Shown in pieces: positions 24,534 through 33,551 of a DNA stretch of 55,127 nt. A program made the translations under genes and the position numbers. Source of the stretch: Cryptoclostridium sp036644995. Its GTDB lineage: Bacteria; Bacillota; Dehalobacteriia; UBA7702. The notes below the pieces were generated by a model. That model searched no databases. It worked only from the letters and a program-made list of their open reading frames with translations, and had not been told where the DNA came from. The DNA lies in contig JAVXOZ010000012.1 of NCBI GenBank assembly GCA_036644995.1, positions 1 through 55,127 on the forward strand, read 5' to 3'. Each line of letters begins with the position of its first letter. Positions within the stretch are counted from its first letter, which is position 1.

Positions 24534-25460
24534 ATGGTAAGTGCACAAATGGTAAAAGAACTCCGGGAAAGAACCGGAGCAGGAATGATGGATTGCAAAA
24601 AAGCTTTAAATGAAGTTGATGGCGATATGGAAAAAGCTGTTGATTTGTTAAGAGAAAAAGGCTTGGCTGCTGCAAATAAAAAATCAGGTCGTATCGCTGC
24701 TGAAGGCGTTGTGGAAAGCTATATCACCGAAGATGCCAAAGCAGGCGTTGTGGTGGAAATTAACTGCGAAACAGACTTTGTAGCTAAAAATTTAGATTTT
24801 CAGCAATTCGCCAAAGATGCAGCAAAACAGGCTGTAAATACCAAAGCCGCTGATGTAGATGGTTTCATGAATGAACCTTGGCTCAGCGATGCTTCTAAAA
24901 CCGTAAAAGATATTTTAACTGAAAAAATAGCTGTTATCGGCGAAAATTTAAGCGTTAGACGCTTTGAAAAACTCGAAGCTGAAAATGGTTGTGTTGCTGC
25001 TTATATCCATGGCGGCGGCAAAATCGGTGTTTTGGTTCAGGCTGATACCGATGTTGTTAACGACGAAATAAAAGCTTGTTTAAGAAATGTGGCAATGCAA
25101 GTTGCTGCTATGGCTCCTAAATATGTATCCCGTGATGAAGTGCCCGCTGATTATTTAGAGCACGAAAAAGAAATTCTTTTGGCTCAGGCTAAAATAGAAA
25201 ATCCCAATAAACCCGAAAATATCATTGAAAAAATGATTGTTGGTCGCTTAAATAAAGAAATGAAAGAAATTTGCTTATTGGATCAGGCATATGTTCAAGA
25301 TAGCGATATGAGTGTTGCTCAATACGTGGCAAAAGTTGGCAAAGAAAATGATTGTAACTTGGCTGTGGTTAAATGTGTTCGCTTTAAAACCGGTGAAGGC
25401 ATTGAAAAAAGACAAGATGATTTTGCCAATGAAGTAACCAATATGTTTAAAAAAGACTGA
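24534..25460 (+). CDS. tsf: Elongation factor Ts
   Basis: A 308-aa nucleotide-exchange factor for EF-Tu. N-terminal UBA-like part VSAQMVKELRERTGAGMMDCKKALNEVDGDMEKAVDLLREKG (2-43), then core motif VVEINCETDFVAKN (~72-85) and the second subdomain with IAVIGENLSVRRFE. The start at ATG 24534 is fixed by GGAGGAAG and the family N-terminus; an upstream ATG at 24474 lies in the attenuator and is rejected. Confidence 0.97.
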   Translation: MVSAQMVKELRERTGAGMMDCKKALNEVDGDMEKAVDLLREKGLAAANKKSGRIAAEGVVESYITEDAKAGVVVEINCETDFVAKNLDFQQFAKDAAKQAVNTKAADVDGFMNEPWLSDASKTVKDILTEKIAVIGENLSVRRFEKLEAENGCVAAYIHGGGKIGVLVQADTDVVNDEIKACLRNVAMQVAAMAPKYVSRDEVPADYLEHEKEILLAQAKIENPNKPENIIEKMIVGRLNKEMKEICLLDQAYVQDSDMSVAQYVAKVGKENDCNLAVVKCVRFKTGEGIEKRQDDFANEVTNMFKKD

Positions 25461-25493
25461 TTTTAGTGAAATTTTAAGATAAATGGTGATAAA

Positions 25494-26225
25494 ATGTGGG
25501 CAGAACCGATTTATAAAAGAGTAGTTTTAAAACTTAGCGGTGAAGCTTTGGCAGGGGATGTTGGCTACGGTATCGAGCAAGAAATGCTGAACTTTGTGGC
25601 AAAACAAATCCAAGATTTAAAAGATCTTGGAGTTGATGTTCTCGTTGTTGTTGGTGGTGGAAATATTTGGCGAGGTATTGCCGGTTCTAAAAAGGGCATG
25701 GATCGCACCACTGCTGATTATATGGGTATGTTGGCAACTGTAATGAACAGTTTGGCTTTGCAAAACGCTTTGGAAAATATTGGTATTCAAACCAGAGTGC
25801 AGTCTGCCATTGAAATGCGGCAAATTGCTGAACCCTATATCAGGCGTAAGGCTGAAAGACATTTAGAAAAAGGCCGTGTAGTAATTTTTGGGGCAGGTAC
25901 GGGGAATCCTTATTTCTCCACAGATACTACAGCAGCATTGAGAGCTGCGGAATTAGAAGCCGATGCTATTTTAATGGCAAAAAAAGTAGATGGAGTATAT
26001 GATTCCGATCCCAATATCAATCATAATGCCAAAAAATTTGATGAACTTAGTTTTAAAGATGTTTTAGAACAAGAGTTGGGTGTTATGGATTCCACTGCGG
26101 CATCTCTTTGCAAGGATAATAAAATTCCAATCTTGGTATTTAATATTAACGTTGATGGAAATATTAGAAAAGCTGTACTGGGCGAAAACGTCGGCACAGT
26201 TGTGGGAGGCGAAGTTAATGATTAA
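25494..26225 (+). CDS. pyrH: Uridylate kinase (UMP kinase)
   Basis: A 243-aa amino-acid-kinase-fold UMP kinase. RVVLKLSGEALAG (9-21), VVVGGGNIWRG (~50-60), AGTGNPYFSTDTTAALRA (~136-153) and KKVDGVYDSDP (~164-174) are all present. It makes UDP for pyrimidine nucleotide and cell-wall precursor synthesis. The last 8 nt overlap frr. Confidence 0.97.
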   Translation: MWAEPIYKRVVLKLSGEALAGDVGYGIEQEMLNFVAKQIQDLKDLGVDVLVVVGGGNIWRGIAGSKKGMDRTTADYMGMLATVMNSLALQNALENIGIQTRVQSAIEMRQIAEPYIRRKAERHLEKGRVVIFGAGTGNPYFSTDTTAALRAAELEADAILMAKKVDGVYDSDPNINHNAKKFDELSFKDVLEQELGVMDSTAASLCKDNKIPILVFNINVDGNIRKAVLGENVGTVVGGEVND

Positions 26226-26775
26226 AGATTGTTTAACCAAGGCTGAAGAAAAAATGGATAAAACCGCTGAAGCTTTAAAGAGAGATTTTTCTACTTTAAG
26301 AGCAGGCAGAGCAACCCCTGCACTATTAGACAAAATAGAAGTTGATTATTACGGCACAATGACACCGTTAAATCAAACTTCCAATGTATCCTCGCCGGAT
26401 AGCAGAACTTTATTGATTCAACCCTGGGATAAAAGTATGCTAAAAGGTATCGAAAAAGCTATTCTTGCCTCAGATTTGGGGCTAAATCCCAACAATGATG
26501 GTTCAGTTATCCGTATTTCTATACCGCAATTAACCGAGGAAAGAAGAAAAGAATTGGTTAAAGTAGTTAAGAAAAAAGGTGAAGAAGCCAAAGTTGCAGT
26601 TCGTAATATACGCCGTGATTTAATTGATGAACTGAAGAAAATGGAAAAATCACATGAGGTTTCCGAAGATGATGTGGCTCGTGGCTTAGATGAAGCGCAA
26701 AAAGTTACGGAAAAGGGCATCAAACATTTAGATGAGGTTATCAGTACCAAAGAAGCGGAAATCATGGAAGTTTAA
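26218..26775 (+). CDS. frr: Ribosome recycling factor
   Basis: A 185-aa tRNA-mimic that splits post-termination ribosomes with EF-G. FSTLRAGRATPALLDKIEVDYYGTMTPLNQ (~24-53) and VKVVKKKGEEAKVAVRNIRRDLIDELKK (~119-146) are diagnostic. The start at ATG 26218 overlaps pyrH; GGAGGCGAAG supplies the ribosome site. Longer upstream frames are pyrH shadow. Confidence 0.97.
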   Translation: MIKDCLTKAEEKMDKTAEALKRDFSTLRAGRATPALLDKIEVDYYGTMTPLNQTSNVSSPDSRTLLIQPWDKSMLKGIEKAILASDLGLNPNNDGSVIRISIPQLTEERRKELVKVVKKKGEEAKVAVRNIRRDLIDELKKMEKSHEVSEDDVARGLDEAQKVTEKGIKHLDEVISTKEAEIMEV

Positions 26776-26838
26776 CTATTGGGTCTTATGCTTTTTGCAT
26801 TTTATAGACTATATTATTAAAGGGAGGTGTAATTAAGA

Positions 26839-27003
26839 ATGTATAGAATTACAGATGAATGTACAGCTTGTGGAACTTGCTGTGATGAATGCCCCAGCGA
26901 AGCTATTAAAGAAGGCGACATCTATGAAATCGATCAAGATATCTGCACAGATTGCGGAACCTGCATCGATTCTTGTCCCAGCGACGCTATTGTTGAAGAA
27001 TAA
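26839..27003 (+). CDS. 54-aa 2[4Fe-4S] clostridial-type ferredoxin
   Basis: The small protein has two cluster motifs: C8-x2-C11-x2-C14-x3-C18-P and C36-x2-C39-x2-C42-x3-C46-P, with an extra Cys at 15. It is acidic and has the usual length for clostridial ferredoxins. GGGAGGTG lies upstream of the ATG and a strong terminator is just downstream. It is a low-potential electron carrier. Its position between frr and uppS puts it next to the MEP-pathway genes dxr and ispG, and IspG needs reduced ferredoxin or flavodoxin as electron donor. That functional link is inferred. Confidence 0.95.
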   Translation: MYRITDECTACGTCCDECPSEAIKEGDIYEIDQDICTDCGTCIDSCPSDAIVEE

Positions 27004-27012
27004 TAAACTGTA

Positions 27013-27041
27013 AAACCCCCTCCGGCAACGAGGGGGTTTTT
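27013..27041 (+). terminator. Rho-independent terminator after the ferredoxin gene
   Basis: AAACCCCCTC pairs with GAGGGGGTTT, followed by a T run. Its end overlaps the -35 of the uppS promoter. Confidence 0.9.
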
Positions 27042-27068
27042 GTCAAAACAAATAAAATAGTATATAAT
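27040..27068 (+). promoter_or_regulatory. uppS promoter
   Basis: TTGTCA (27040-27045), 17-nt spacer, TATAAT (27063-27068). The uppS ATG begins at 27075, only 6 nt downstream, so the start site should fall at or within a base or two of the start codon. Confidence 0.75.
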
Positions 27069-27074
27069 AGGAAT

Positions 27075-27809
27075 ATGAGTATAGAAAAATTATTAAATGA
27101 AATAGACCAAGAGAATGTGCCAAAACATATTGCCATTATAATGGATGGCAATGGCAGATGGGCAGAAAATAGGCAATTAGCTCGCTTTAAGGGCCATGTT
27201 GCAGGCACAAAAATTATTAAGAATATTATTAGAAAATGCAGCGATTTGGGAGTAAAGGTTTTAACTCTCTATTGTTTTTCTACGGAAAATTGGCGTCGTC
27301 CTTTGGATGAGGTTAACTTTCTTATGGATTTAATTCGCAGTTATTTAATGAAAGAAGCCAAAGATATGGTTAATGAAGGGGTTCATTTAATGCATATAGG
27401 TGATTTAACTGCGGTTCCCGAAAAAGTGCAAAAAGAATTTGCCTGTGTAGAGGTAATGACCAAGGATTGCAGTAAAATAACATTGAATATTGCTGTTAAC
27501 TATGGCAGTCGTCAGGAAATTTTGGGTGCGGTAAAAACTGTAATCCAAGATGTTAAAGATGAAAAAATCAGTGTTGATGATTTAGATGAATCAACATTTT
27601 CTCAATATTTGGAAACCGGCGGCTTACCCGACCCCGATTTGCTCATAAGAACCTCGGGTGAACAGCGGATAAGCAATTACCTTTTATGGCAAATTGCCTA
27701 TTCGGAAATTTATTTTACCGATGTAAATTGGCCTAATTTTAATGAAGAAGAATTATATTTAGCTATCTTAGATTACCAAAAACGTCATCGTCGTTTTGGT
27801 GGTATTTGA
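27075..27809 (+). CDS. uppS: Undecaprenyl diphosphate synthase (isoprenyl transferase)
   Basis: A 244-aa cis-prenyltransferase that elongates FPP to the C55 lipid carrier for peptidoglycan. IIMDGNGRWAENRQLARFKGHVAGTKI (~21-47) includes the catalytic Asp and diphosphate-binding residues. FSTENWRRP (~74-82) and LPDPDLLIRTSGEQRISNYLLWQIAYSEIYF (~184-214) complete the signature. The ATG has only a weak AGG and lies at the predicted transcription start, so initiation may be leaderless. A GTG 14 codons in (VPKHIA) is the only other reasonable start. Confidence 0.95.
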   Translation: MSIEKLLNEIDQENVPKHIAIIMDGNGRWAENRQLARFKGHVAGTKIIKNIIRKCSDLGVKVLTLYCFSTENWRRPLDEVNFLMDLIRSYLMKEAKDMVNEGVHLMHIGDLTAVPEKVQKEFACVEVMTKDCSKITLNIAVNYGSRQEILGAVKTVIQDVKDEKISVDDLDESTFSQYLETGGLPDPDLLIRTSGEQRISNYLLWQIAYSEIYFTDVNWPNFNEEELYLAILDYQKRHRRFGGI

Positions 27810-27827
27810 TAGCGGAAAGAGGTATTT

Positions 27828-28628
27828 ATGTTTAAGACAAGAGTTTTAAGTGCTTGCGTATTTGTACCCCTTATATTTTTGGCTGCATATTTTGGCGGTT
27901 GGTTTTTTACGGCTCTTATGGTTTTCGTGGCTATTATGGGAGGATATGAGTTCGGCAATCTTTTAAAGGTTCATGGTTATCGTTTTAATTTTCCCTTATT
28001 TATCATTGCCACCCTTTCCTTTATGGCATTTGCTTATTTTGCCAATGGCTACGATATTATTATTGTTGCTTTAATGTTTGTGCTTTTGGCAGTCCATGGT
28101 ATTCTCTTTGTTTTCCAAAAGCTTACCATTGAAGAATCGGCAGTTTCGTTTTTTGGCATTTATTATATTGCTTTCACATTAAGCACCATGGTTTCCATGC
28201 GTTTGCATATGGAAAGTGGTATGTTTTTAATATTTTTAATTTTCATTATCCAATGGTTAACGGATACAGGTGCATATATTGTTGGTTGTAATTTTGGTAA
28301 ACATAAATTAATGCCAAAAATCAGCCCCAAAAAATCTGTGGAAGGTGCTGTTGGCGGCGTTGTGGTTGCGGTTTTATCTGCGGTTATATTTAATCTTATA
28401 TTCCCGGTTTTACCCATGTTATATTTGATTATTATGACAATTTTTGCTTCAATTTTGGGGCAAATTGGCGATTTGGTGGAAAGTGCCTTTAAACGTTGGT
28501 CCGGGGTGAAAGATTCAGGTAATCTAATTCCGGGTCATGGTGGTATTTTGGATCGATTTGATAGCCTGTTATTTATCGCACCATTTGTTTATTCTTTTAT
28601 TATAATTTACATAAACTATATAAAATAG
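27828..28628 (+). CDS. cdsA: Phosphatidate cytidylyltransferase
   Basis: A 266-aa polytopic membrane enzyme making CDP-diacylglycerol. About seven hydrophobic segments are visible, beginning with LSACVFVPLIFLAAYFGGWFF. The signature SAFKRWSGVKDSGNLIPGHGGILDRFDS lies near the C-terminus, preceded by ISPKKSVEGAVGG. It starts 18 nt after uppS with a GAAAGAGG site. Confidence 0.95.
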   Translation: MFKTRVLSACVFVPLIFLAAYFGGWFFTALMVFVAIMGGYEFGNLLKVHGYRFNFPLFIIATLSFMAFAYFANGYDIIIVALMFVLLAVHGILFVFQKLTIEESAVSFFGIYYIAFTLSTMVSMRLHMESGMFLIFLIFIIQWLTDTGAYIVGCNFGKHKLMPKISPKKSVEGAVGGVVVAVLSAVIFNLIFPVLPMLYLIIMTIFASILGQIGDLVESAFKRWSGVKDSGNLIPGHGGILDRFDSLLFIAPFVYSFIIIYINYIK

Positions 28629-28638
28629 GAGTGTATAA

Positions 28639-29781
28639 TTGAAAAAGATAGTAGTTTTAGGCAGCACAGGTTCTATTGGTACCCAAAGTTTGGACGTAAT
28701 ATCTTGGTTTCCCCAAGATTTTAAAGTTGTGGCTTTGGCGGCGAATCAAAATTGGGAACTTTTGGCTGCACAAACAAAAAAATATAATCCCGAAACCGTT
28801 ACAATATTTGATGAAAAATCTTATCCTTTATTAAAGGCAGCATTATCGGATTTTAAGGGTGATATACTTTGTGGAGCTAAGGGTTTAGATGCCGTATCTA
28901 CCTTACCTGCGGATATGGTAATTCACGGTATTGGTGGCATGGCAGGGCTATCTCCTTTATTGCAAACTTTGGCAGTGGGGAATAAAGTTGCCTTTGCCAA
29001 TAAAGAAAGCTTGGTTACTGCTGGACACTTGGTTATGAAATCCGTGGCAGACCATGATACGGTGCTTTTGCCTGTGGATAGTGAGCATTCGGCTATATTT
29101 CAATGTTTAATGGGTGGAAAAAGTGCCTTAAAAAAATTGGTATTAACAGCTTCGGGCGGTCCTTTTCGAGATTTTTCTGCCGGTGATATGGCGGGAATTA
29201 CTCCGGAAATGGCGTTAAAACACCCTACTTGGAGTATGGGAGCTAAAGTTACCATAGATAGCTCAACCATGATGAATAAAGGCCTTGAGGTTATTGAGGC
29301 ACATTGGCTTTTTGATGTGGATTATGATAAAATTGAGGTGCTTATTCAACCACAAAGTGTAATCCATTCTATGGTTGCCTTTGGTGATGGCTCCTTTATT
29401 GGGCACTTGGGCAAAGCAGATATGCGTATACCTATCCAGTTTGCTTTGACCTACCCTGAACGCAGGGAAAATCCTTTGGAAGAATTGGATTTTGTTAAAC
29501 TTGGGCATATAGATTTTTTTGCCCCCAACCGAGAAATTTTTCCTTTATTAAATCTTGGTTTTGAAGTGGGAAAAATGGCAGGAACTGCTCCTGCGGTGAT
29601 GAATGCGGCAAATGAAGTTTTAGTGCATATGTTTTTAAATTATAGAATAAAATATACAGATATCTATAAATATATTGTAGAAACCGTGGAAGCTCACGAG
29701 TTTATTGCCAATCCTAATCTGGAGGAAATATTGGCAGCGGCAAAGTGGGCTAAAGCCAGAATTAATGAGGTGATTCTTTGA
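28639..29781 (+). CDS. dxr: 1-deoxy-D-xylulose 5-phosphate reductoisomerase
   Basis: A 380-aa second enzyme of the MEP isoprenoid pathway. NADPH loop VVLGSTGSIGTQSLDVI (4-20), ANKESLVTAGHLVM (~119-132), LLPVDSEHSAIFQ with metal-binding Asp/Glu, and the catalytic stretch KHPTWSMGAKVTIDSSTMMNKGLEVIEAHWLF. The start codon is TTG, supported by AGGAGTG (28627-28633). Overlaps rseP by 4 nt. Confidence 0.96.
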   Translation: MKKIVVLGSTGSIGTQSLDVISWFPQDFKVVALAANQNWELLAAQTKKYNPETVTIFDEKSYPLLKAALSDFKGDILCGAKGLDAVSTLPADMVIHGIGGMAGLSPLLQTLAVGNKVAFANKESLVTAGHLVMKSVADHDTVLLPVDSEHSAIFQCLMGGKSALKKLVLTASGGPFRDFSAGDMAGITPEMALKHPTWSMGAKVTIDSSTMMNKGLEVIEAHWLFDVDYDKIEVLIQPQSVIHSMVAFGDGSFIGHLGKADMRIPIQFALTYPERRENPLEELDFVKLGHIDFFAPNREIFPLLNLGFEVGKMAGTAPAVMNAANEVLVHMFLNYRIKYTDIYKYIVETVEAHEFIANPNLEEILAAAKWAKARINEVIL

Positions 29782-30797
29782 ATTTAATTATTACGGTGGC
29801 GCTGACACTGCTTATGTTTGGTGTAATTATCTTTGTTCATGAATTTGGGCATTTGATAACTGCGAAAAAATGTAAAATTTACGTTGAGGAATTTGCTGTG
29901 GGCATGGGTCCCAAACTTTTTTCTTTTAAAAAAGGCGAAACTCAATATTCTTTGAGATTGCTGCCCATTGGCGGCTATTGCAAAATGCCCGGGGAAGAAG
30001 GGGAAAGCGATCACCCCAATGGTTTTGATAAAAAATCCGTACCCAAAAGAATGGCAGTAGTGGCAGGCGGTGCTATTTTTAACTTTATATTTGCAATTTT
30101 GCTTTTTATCATTGCTTATATGGTGCTTGGCTCTCCAGCAACTGCACCCATTGTGGGTGAGGTTACTGCGGATGGTGTTGCAGTGGCGGCAGGTATGGAA
30201 AATGGTGATAGAATAACTGCCATCAATGGCACTTCAATGTCCACATGGGAAGATGCTGTGTTTGTTATCCAAGACAGCGTGGGTAAAGAATTAAATATAA
30301 CCGTAGACCGCAATGGAGAAACCAAAGATTTGGCTATAACTCCTGTTAAATCCGAGGATGGAGTCGGGGTTATTGGCATAATGCGTGGTAGTGAACACTT
30401 ATCTATTTTTGCAGCCATAGGTAAAGGATTTAAACAGGTGTACGAATTAACATCGCTGATTCTTGTAACCTTGGTGCAAATGGTTACAGGTCAGGCTCCT
30501 GTGGACTTGGCGGGTCCCGTTGGTGTAGGGCAAATGGTTGGTCAGGTTGCCACTTATGGATTTTTCAATTTCTTAATTTTTATTGCTGCTATCAGTGTAA
30601 ACTTAGGTGTGATAAATCTTTTGCCTTTGCCTGCTTTGGATGGTAGCCGTTTGGTGTTTTTAGCCATTGAAGGTGTGCGTGGCAAAGCTGTTAGTCCCAA
30701 TATAGAGGGCACAATTCACTTTGTGGGTTTTATGGCATTAATGGGTTTAATGGTGATTATAACATTTTTTGATGTTTCAAGGTTATTCGGTGGTTAA
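29778..30797 (+). CDS. rseP: Site-2 intramembrane zinc metalloprotease RseP/RasP
   Basis: A 339-aa S2P protease. The zinc motif HEFGH (21-25) sits in the first transmembrane helix. A PDZ domain (~115-190, SPATAPIVGEVTADGVAVAAGMENGDRITAING) follows, and the second metal-ligand motif NLLPLPALDGSRLVF lies in a late helix. It cleaves anti-sigma factors and signal peptide remnants. Start TTG 29778 overlaps the dxr stop, with GAGGTG 5 nt upstream. Sits in the conserved uppS-cdsA-dxr-rseP-ispG-proS order. Confidence 0.95.
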   Translation: MNLIITVALTLLMFGVIIFVHEFGHLITAKKCKIYVEEFAVGMGPKLFSFKKGETQYSLRLLPIGGYCKMPGEEGESDHPNGFDKKSVPKRMAVVAGGAIFNFIFAILLFIIAYMVLGSPATAPIVGEVTADGVAVAAGMENGDRITAINGTSMSTWEDAVFVIQDSVGKELNITVDRNGETKDLAITPVKSEDGVGVIGIMRGSEHLSIFAAIGKGFKQVYELTSLILVTLVQMVTGQAPVDLAGPVGVGQMVGQVATYGFFNFLIFIAAISVNLGVINLLPLPALDGSRLVFLAIEGVRGKAVSPNIEGTIHFVGFMALMGLMVIITFFDVSRLFGG

Positions 30798-30798
30798 T

Positions 30799-31854
30799 AT
30801 GAGAAGAAAATCACGTAAAATAAAAATAGGCTCTGTGGAAATTGGGGGCGATGCTCCTATTTCCATTCAAAGCATGAATAATACCGCCACTGCGGATGTA
30901 AAAAGCACACTTAATCAGTTAAATGCTTTGGCTGCACAGGGTTGTGATATCGGGCGTTTGGCAATTCCCAATCAGGAAGCTGCTGAGGCTTTGGAAAAAA
31001 TTATTCCCCAATCTCCCATACCTTTGGTAGCGGATATTCATTTTGATTATCGCTTGGCTTTATTGGCGGTTAAAGCAGGTATTAGTGCTTTGCGGATTAA
31101 TCCCGGTAATATCGGCAGTGAAGATAGAATTAAACTGGTTATAGATGCGGCAAAAGATAGGGGCATTCCCATTCGTATTGGTATAAACGGTGGTTCTTTG
31201 GAAAAGGATTTACTGGAAAAATATGGCAGAACACCCATTGCTTTGGTGGAAAGTGCTTTAAGACAAGTGGCAATTTTTGAAAAGTATAATTTTGAAAATA
31301 TTAAAATTTCCGTTAAATCTTCTTCTGTATTAAAAACAGTGGAATCCTATGAAATATTAAGTAAAAAAGTGGATTATCCCCTTCATATCGGAGTTACCGA
31401 AGCCGGCACTCTTTTAAAGGGCAGTATAAAATCATCATTGGGCATCGGTATTTTATTGAATGAGGGCATTGGGGATACCATTCGTGTTTCCTTAACCGGG
31501 GATCCCGTTAACGAAGTCATCGTGGCAAAAGAAATTTTAAAGGGTTTAAACCTCAAAGAAGATGGGGTTGAAATAATATCCTGTCCTACTTGTGGCAGAA
31601 CCAAAGTGAATTTGGAAAAAATGGTGGCAGATGTTGAACAGGAGCTGGCTTCATTTAAGCCAAAACGCCCCATAACCGTGGCGGTAATGGGATGTGAGGT
31701 AAATGGCCCCGGTGAAGCAAAAGAAGCGGATTACGGCATTGCCTCGGGGAAAGCACAGGGTTTGCTGTTTAAAGAAGGCAATATCTTGGGAAAATTTTCC
31801 GAAGAACAAATAGTGAAAGAATTGGTAGCAGAAATTAGGAGGAATGAACAGTGA
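30799..31854 (+). CDS. ispG: (E)-4-hydroxy-3-methylbut-2-enyl-diphosphate synthase IspG (GcpE)
   Basis: A 351-aa [4Fe-4S] enzyme of the MEP pathway. N-terminal TIM barrel (IQSMNNTATADVKSTLNQ, VADIHFDYRLAL, LRINPGNIG) and a C-terminal cluster domain with CPTCGRTKVN and MGCEVNGPGEAKEADYG supplying three Cys. ATG 30799 is preferred; the in-frame ATG at 30769 lies within rseP. It needs an external reductant, which the ferredoxin at 26839-27003 could supply. Overlaps proS by 4 nt. Confidence 0.95.
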   Translation: MRRKSRKIKIGSVEIGGDAPISIQSMNNTATADVKSTLNQLNALAAQGCDIGRLAIPNQEAAEALEKIIPQSPIPLVADIHFDYRLALLAVKAGISALRINPGNIGSEDRIKLVIDAAKDRGIPIRIGINGGSLEKDLLEKYGRTPIALVESALRQVAIFEKYNFENIKISVKSSSVLKTVESYEILSKKVDYPLHIGVTEAGTLLKGSIKSSLGIGILLNEGIGDTIRVSLTGDPVNEVIVAKEILKGLNLKEDGVEIISCPTCGRTKVNLEKMVADVEQELASFKPKRPITVAVMGCEVNGPGEAKEADYGIASGKAQGLLFKEGNILGKFSEEQIVKELVAEIRRNEQ

Positions 31855-33551
31855 GGTATAGCAAAATGTTTGCCCCCACCTTGAGAGAGGTGCCTGCAGA
31901 TGCAGAAATTATCAGCCATAAATTAATGCTGAGAAGTGGTATGATTCGTAAAGTTGCCTCGGGTATTTATACATATTTGCCTTTGGGGTGGCGTGCTTTA
32001 AATAAAGTAAGTAATATTGTCCGTGAGGAAATGGATGAAAGTGGTGCACAGGAATTGATGTTTCCCATTGTGCAACCTGCGGAATTATGGCAAAAAAGTG
32101 GTCGTTGGGATGTTTACGGTGATGAGTTATGGCGTGTTAAAGACCGCCACGGCAGAGATTTTTGCCTTGGCCCCACCCATGAAGAAGTTATTGCTTCTTT
32201 GGTGGCAGGTGAAGTAAAATCCCACAAGCAATTACCTTTAATGCTTTACCAAATTCAAAATAAGTATCGTGATGAACGTCGTCCTCGTTTTGGCTTGATG
32301 CGTGGCAGAGAATTCGTAATGAAAGATTGTTATAGCTTTGACCGTGATGAACAAGGGTTGGATGTTAATTATCATATTATGTATGATGCCTATACCCGTA
32401 TTTTTAACCGCTGTGGTTTGGATTTTCGCCCTGTTGAGGCTGATAATGGAGCCATTGGCGGCACCAGCTCTCACGAGTTTATGGTACTGGCAGACAGTGG
32501 CGAAGCTGAAATTTTGCATTGTAATAAATGCGAATATGCAGCCAATGTGGAAATAGCCAATACCGGCAGTGTACAGCAGGTTTCTGAAGAATCTGAACAA
32601 GAGATTGAAAAAATATTAACTCCTGATTGTCGCACCATAGATGATGTGGCAGCATTTTTGAAATTGGATACCACTAAAACCATGAAAGCACTTTGCTACA
32701 CAGCCGATGATGAAGTGGTGATTGTTTTCGTTCGTGGTGACCGTCGCTTAAATGAAATAAAAGTGCAAAATCATTTGGGTGCTACCACTTTTTATATGTC
32801 CACAGAAGAAGAATTGCAAAGTGCAGGGCTTGTTCAGGGCTATATTGGTGCTGTTGACCAAAAAGTAAAAATGCTTTTGGATACTGAGGTAACCACGGGC
32901 AAAAATCTTTGCTGTGGTGCCAACGACCATGGCTATCATTTAATAAATGTAAATTATAAACGTGATTTTGATGGAGAAATAGGTAATTTCAGATTGGTGG
33001 AAGCCGGGGAAAAATGTCCCCATTGCGATGGTACTTTGGAAAGTGCCCGTGGTGTAGAAGTAGGACAGGTATTTAAACTGGGAACTAAATACAGCGTTTC
33101 CATGGGTGCCTATTATCTGGATGAAGAAGGTAAATCTCAGCCTATGGAAATGGGCTGCTATGGTATCGGTGTTGGCCGTACCTTGGCTGCGGCAATCGAA
33201 CAAAATAACGATGAAAACGGCATAGTTTGGCCTTTGGCTATTGCTCCTTATCAAATAATTATTGTAACCGTAAGCGAAAAAAGCGAAACCCAAGTAGCCG
33301 CCGGTGAAAAATTATATGGGGAATTGATGGCAAAAGGTTATGAAGTAATCTTGGATGACCGCCATGAAAGAGCCGGTGTGAAGTTTAAAGATGCAGATTT
33401 AATCGGTATTCCCCTGCGAATTACCATTGGCGATAAGAGTCTTGCCAAAGGTGAATTGGAATATAAAATCAGACGTGATGGCGAAGCCGGTGTGATTTCT
33501 GTTGACAATGCTGTATCGGAAATTGATGCTTTGTTGGCAAAAATCAAATAA
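31851..33551 (+). CDS. proS: Prolyl-tRNA synthetase (bacterial, with editing domain)
   Basis: A 566-aa class II synthetase. Motif 1 region VREEMDESGAQELMFPIVQPAELW, motif 2 (YQIQNKYRDERRPRFGLMRGREFVMKDCYSFD), an INS editing domain (~225-390) that removes Ala-tRNAPro, motif 3 GCYGIGVGRTLAAAIEQNND and a C-terminal anticodon-binding domain. Start GTG has TAGGAGGA upstream and overlaps the ispG stop. It is the last gene of the run and is followed by hairpins. Confidence 0.97.
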   Translation: MRYSKMFAPTLREVPADAEIISHKLMLRSGMIRKVASGIYTYLPLGWRALNKVSNIVREEMDESGAQELMFPIVQPAELWQKSGRWDVYGDELWRVKDRHGRDFCLGPTHEEVIASLVAGEVKSHKQLPLMLYQIQNKYRDERRPRFGLMRGREFVMKDCYSFDRDEQGLDVNYHIMYDAYTRIFNRCGLDFRPVEADNGAIGGTSSHEFMVLADSGEAEILHCNKCEYAANVEIANTGSVQQVSEESEQEIEKILTPDCRTIDDVAAFLKLDTTKTMKALCYTADDEVVIVFVRGDRRLNEIKVQNHLGATTFYMSTEEELQSAGLVQGYIGAVDQKVKMLLDTEVTTGKNLCCGANDHGYHLINVNYKRDFDGEIGNFRLVEAGEKCPHCDGTLESARGVEVGQVFKLGTKYSVSMGAYYLDEEGKSQPMEMGCYGIGVGRTLAAAIEQNNDENGIVWPLAIAPYQIIIVTVSEKSETQVAAGEKLYGELMAKGYEVILDDRHERAGVKFKDADLIGIPLRITIGDKSLAKGELEYKIRRDGEAGVISVDNAVSEIDALLAKIK

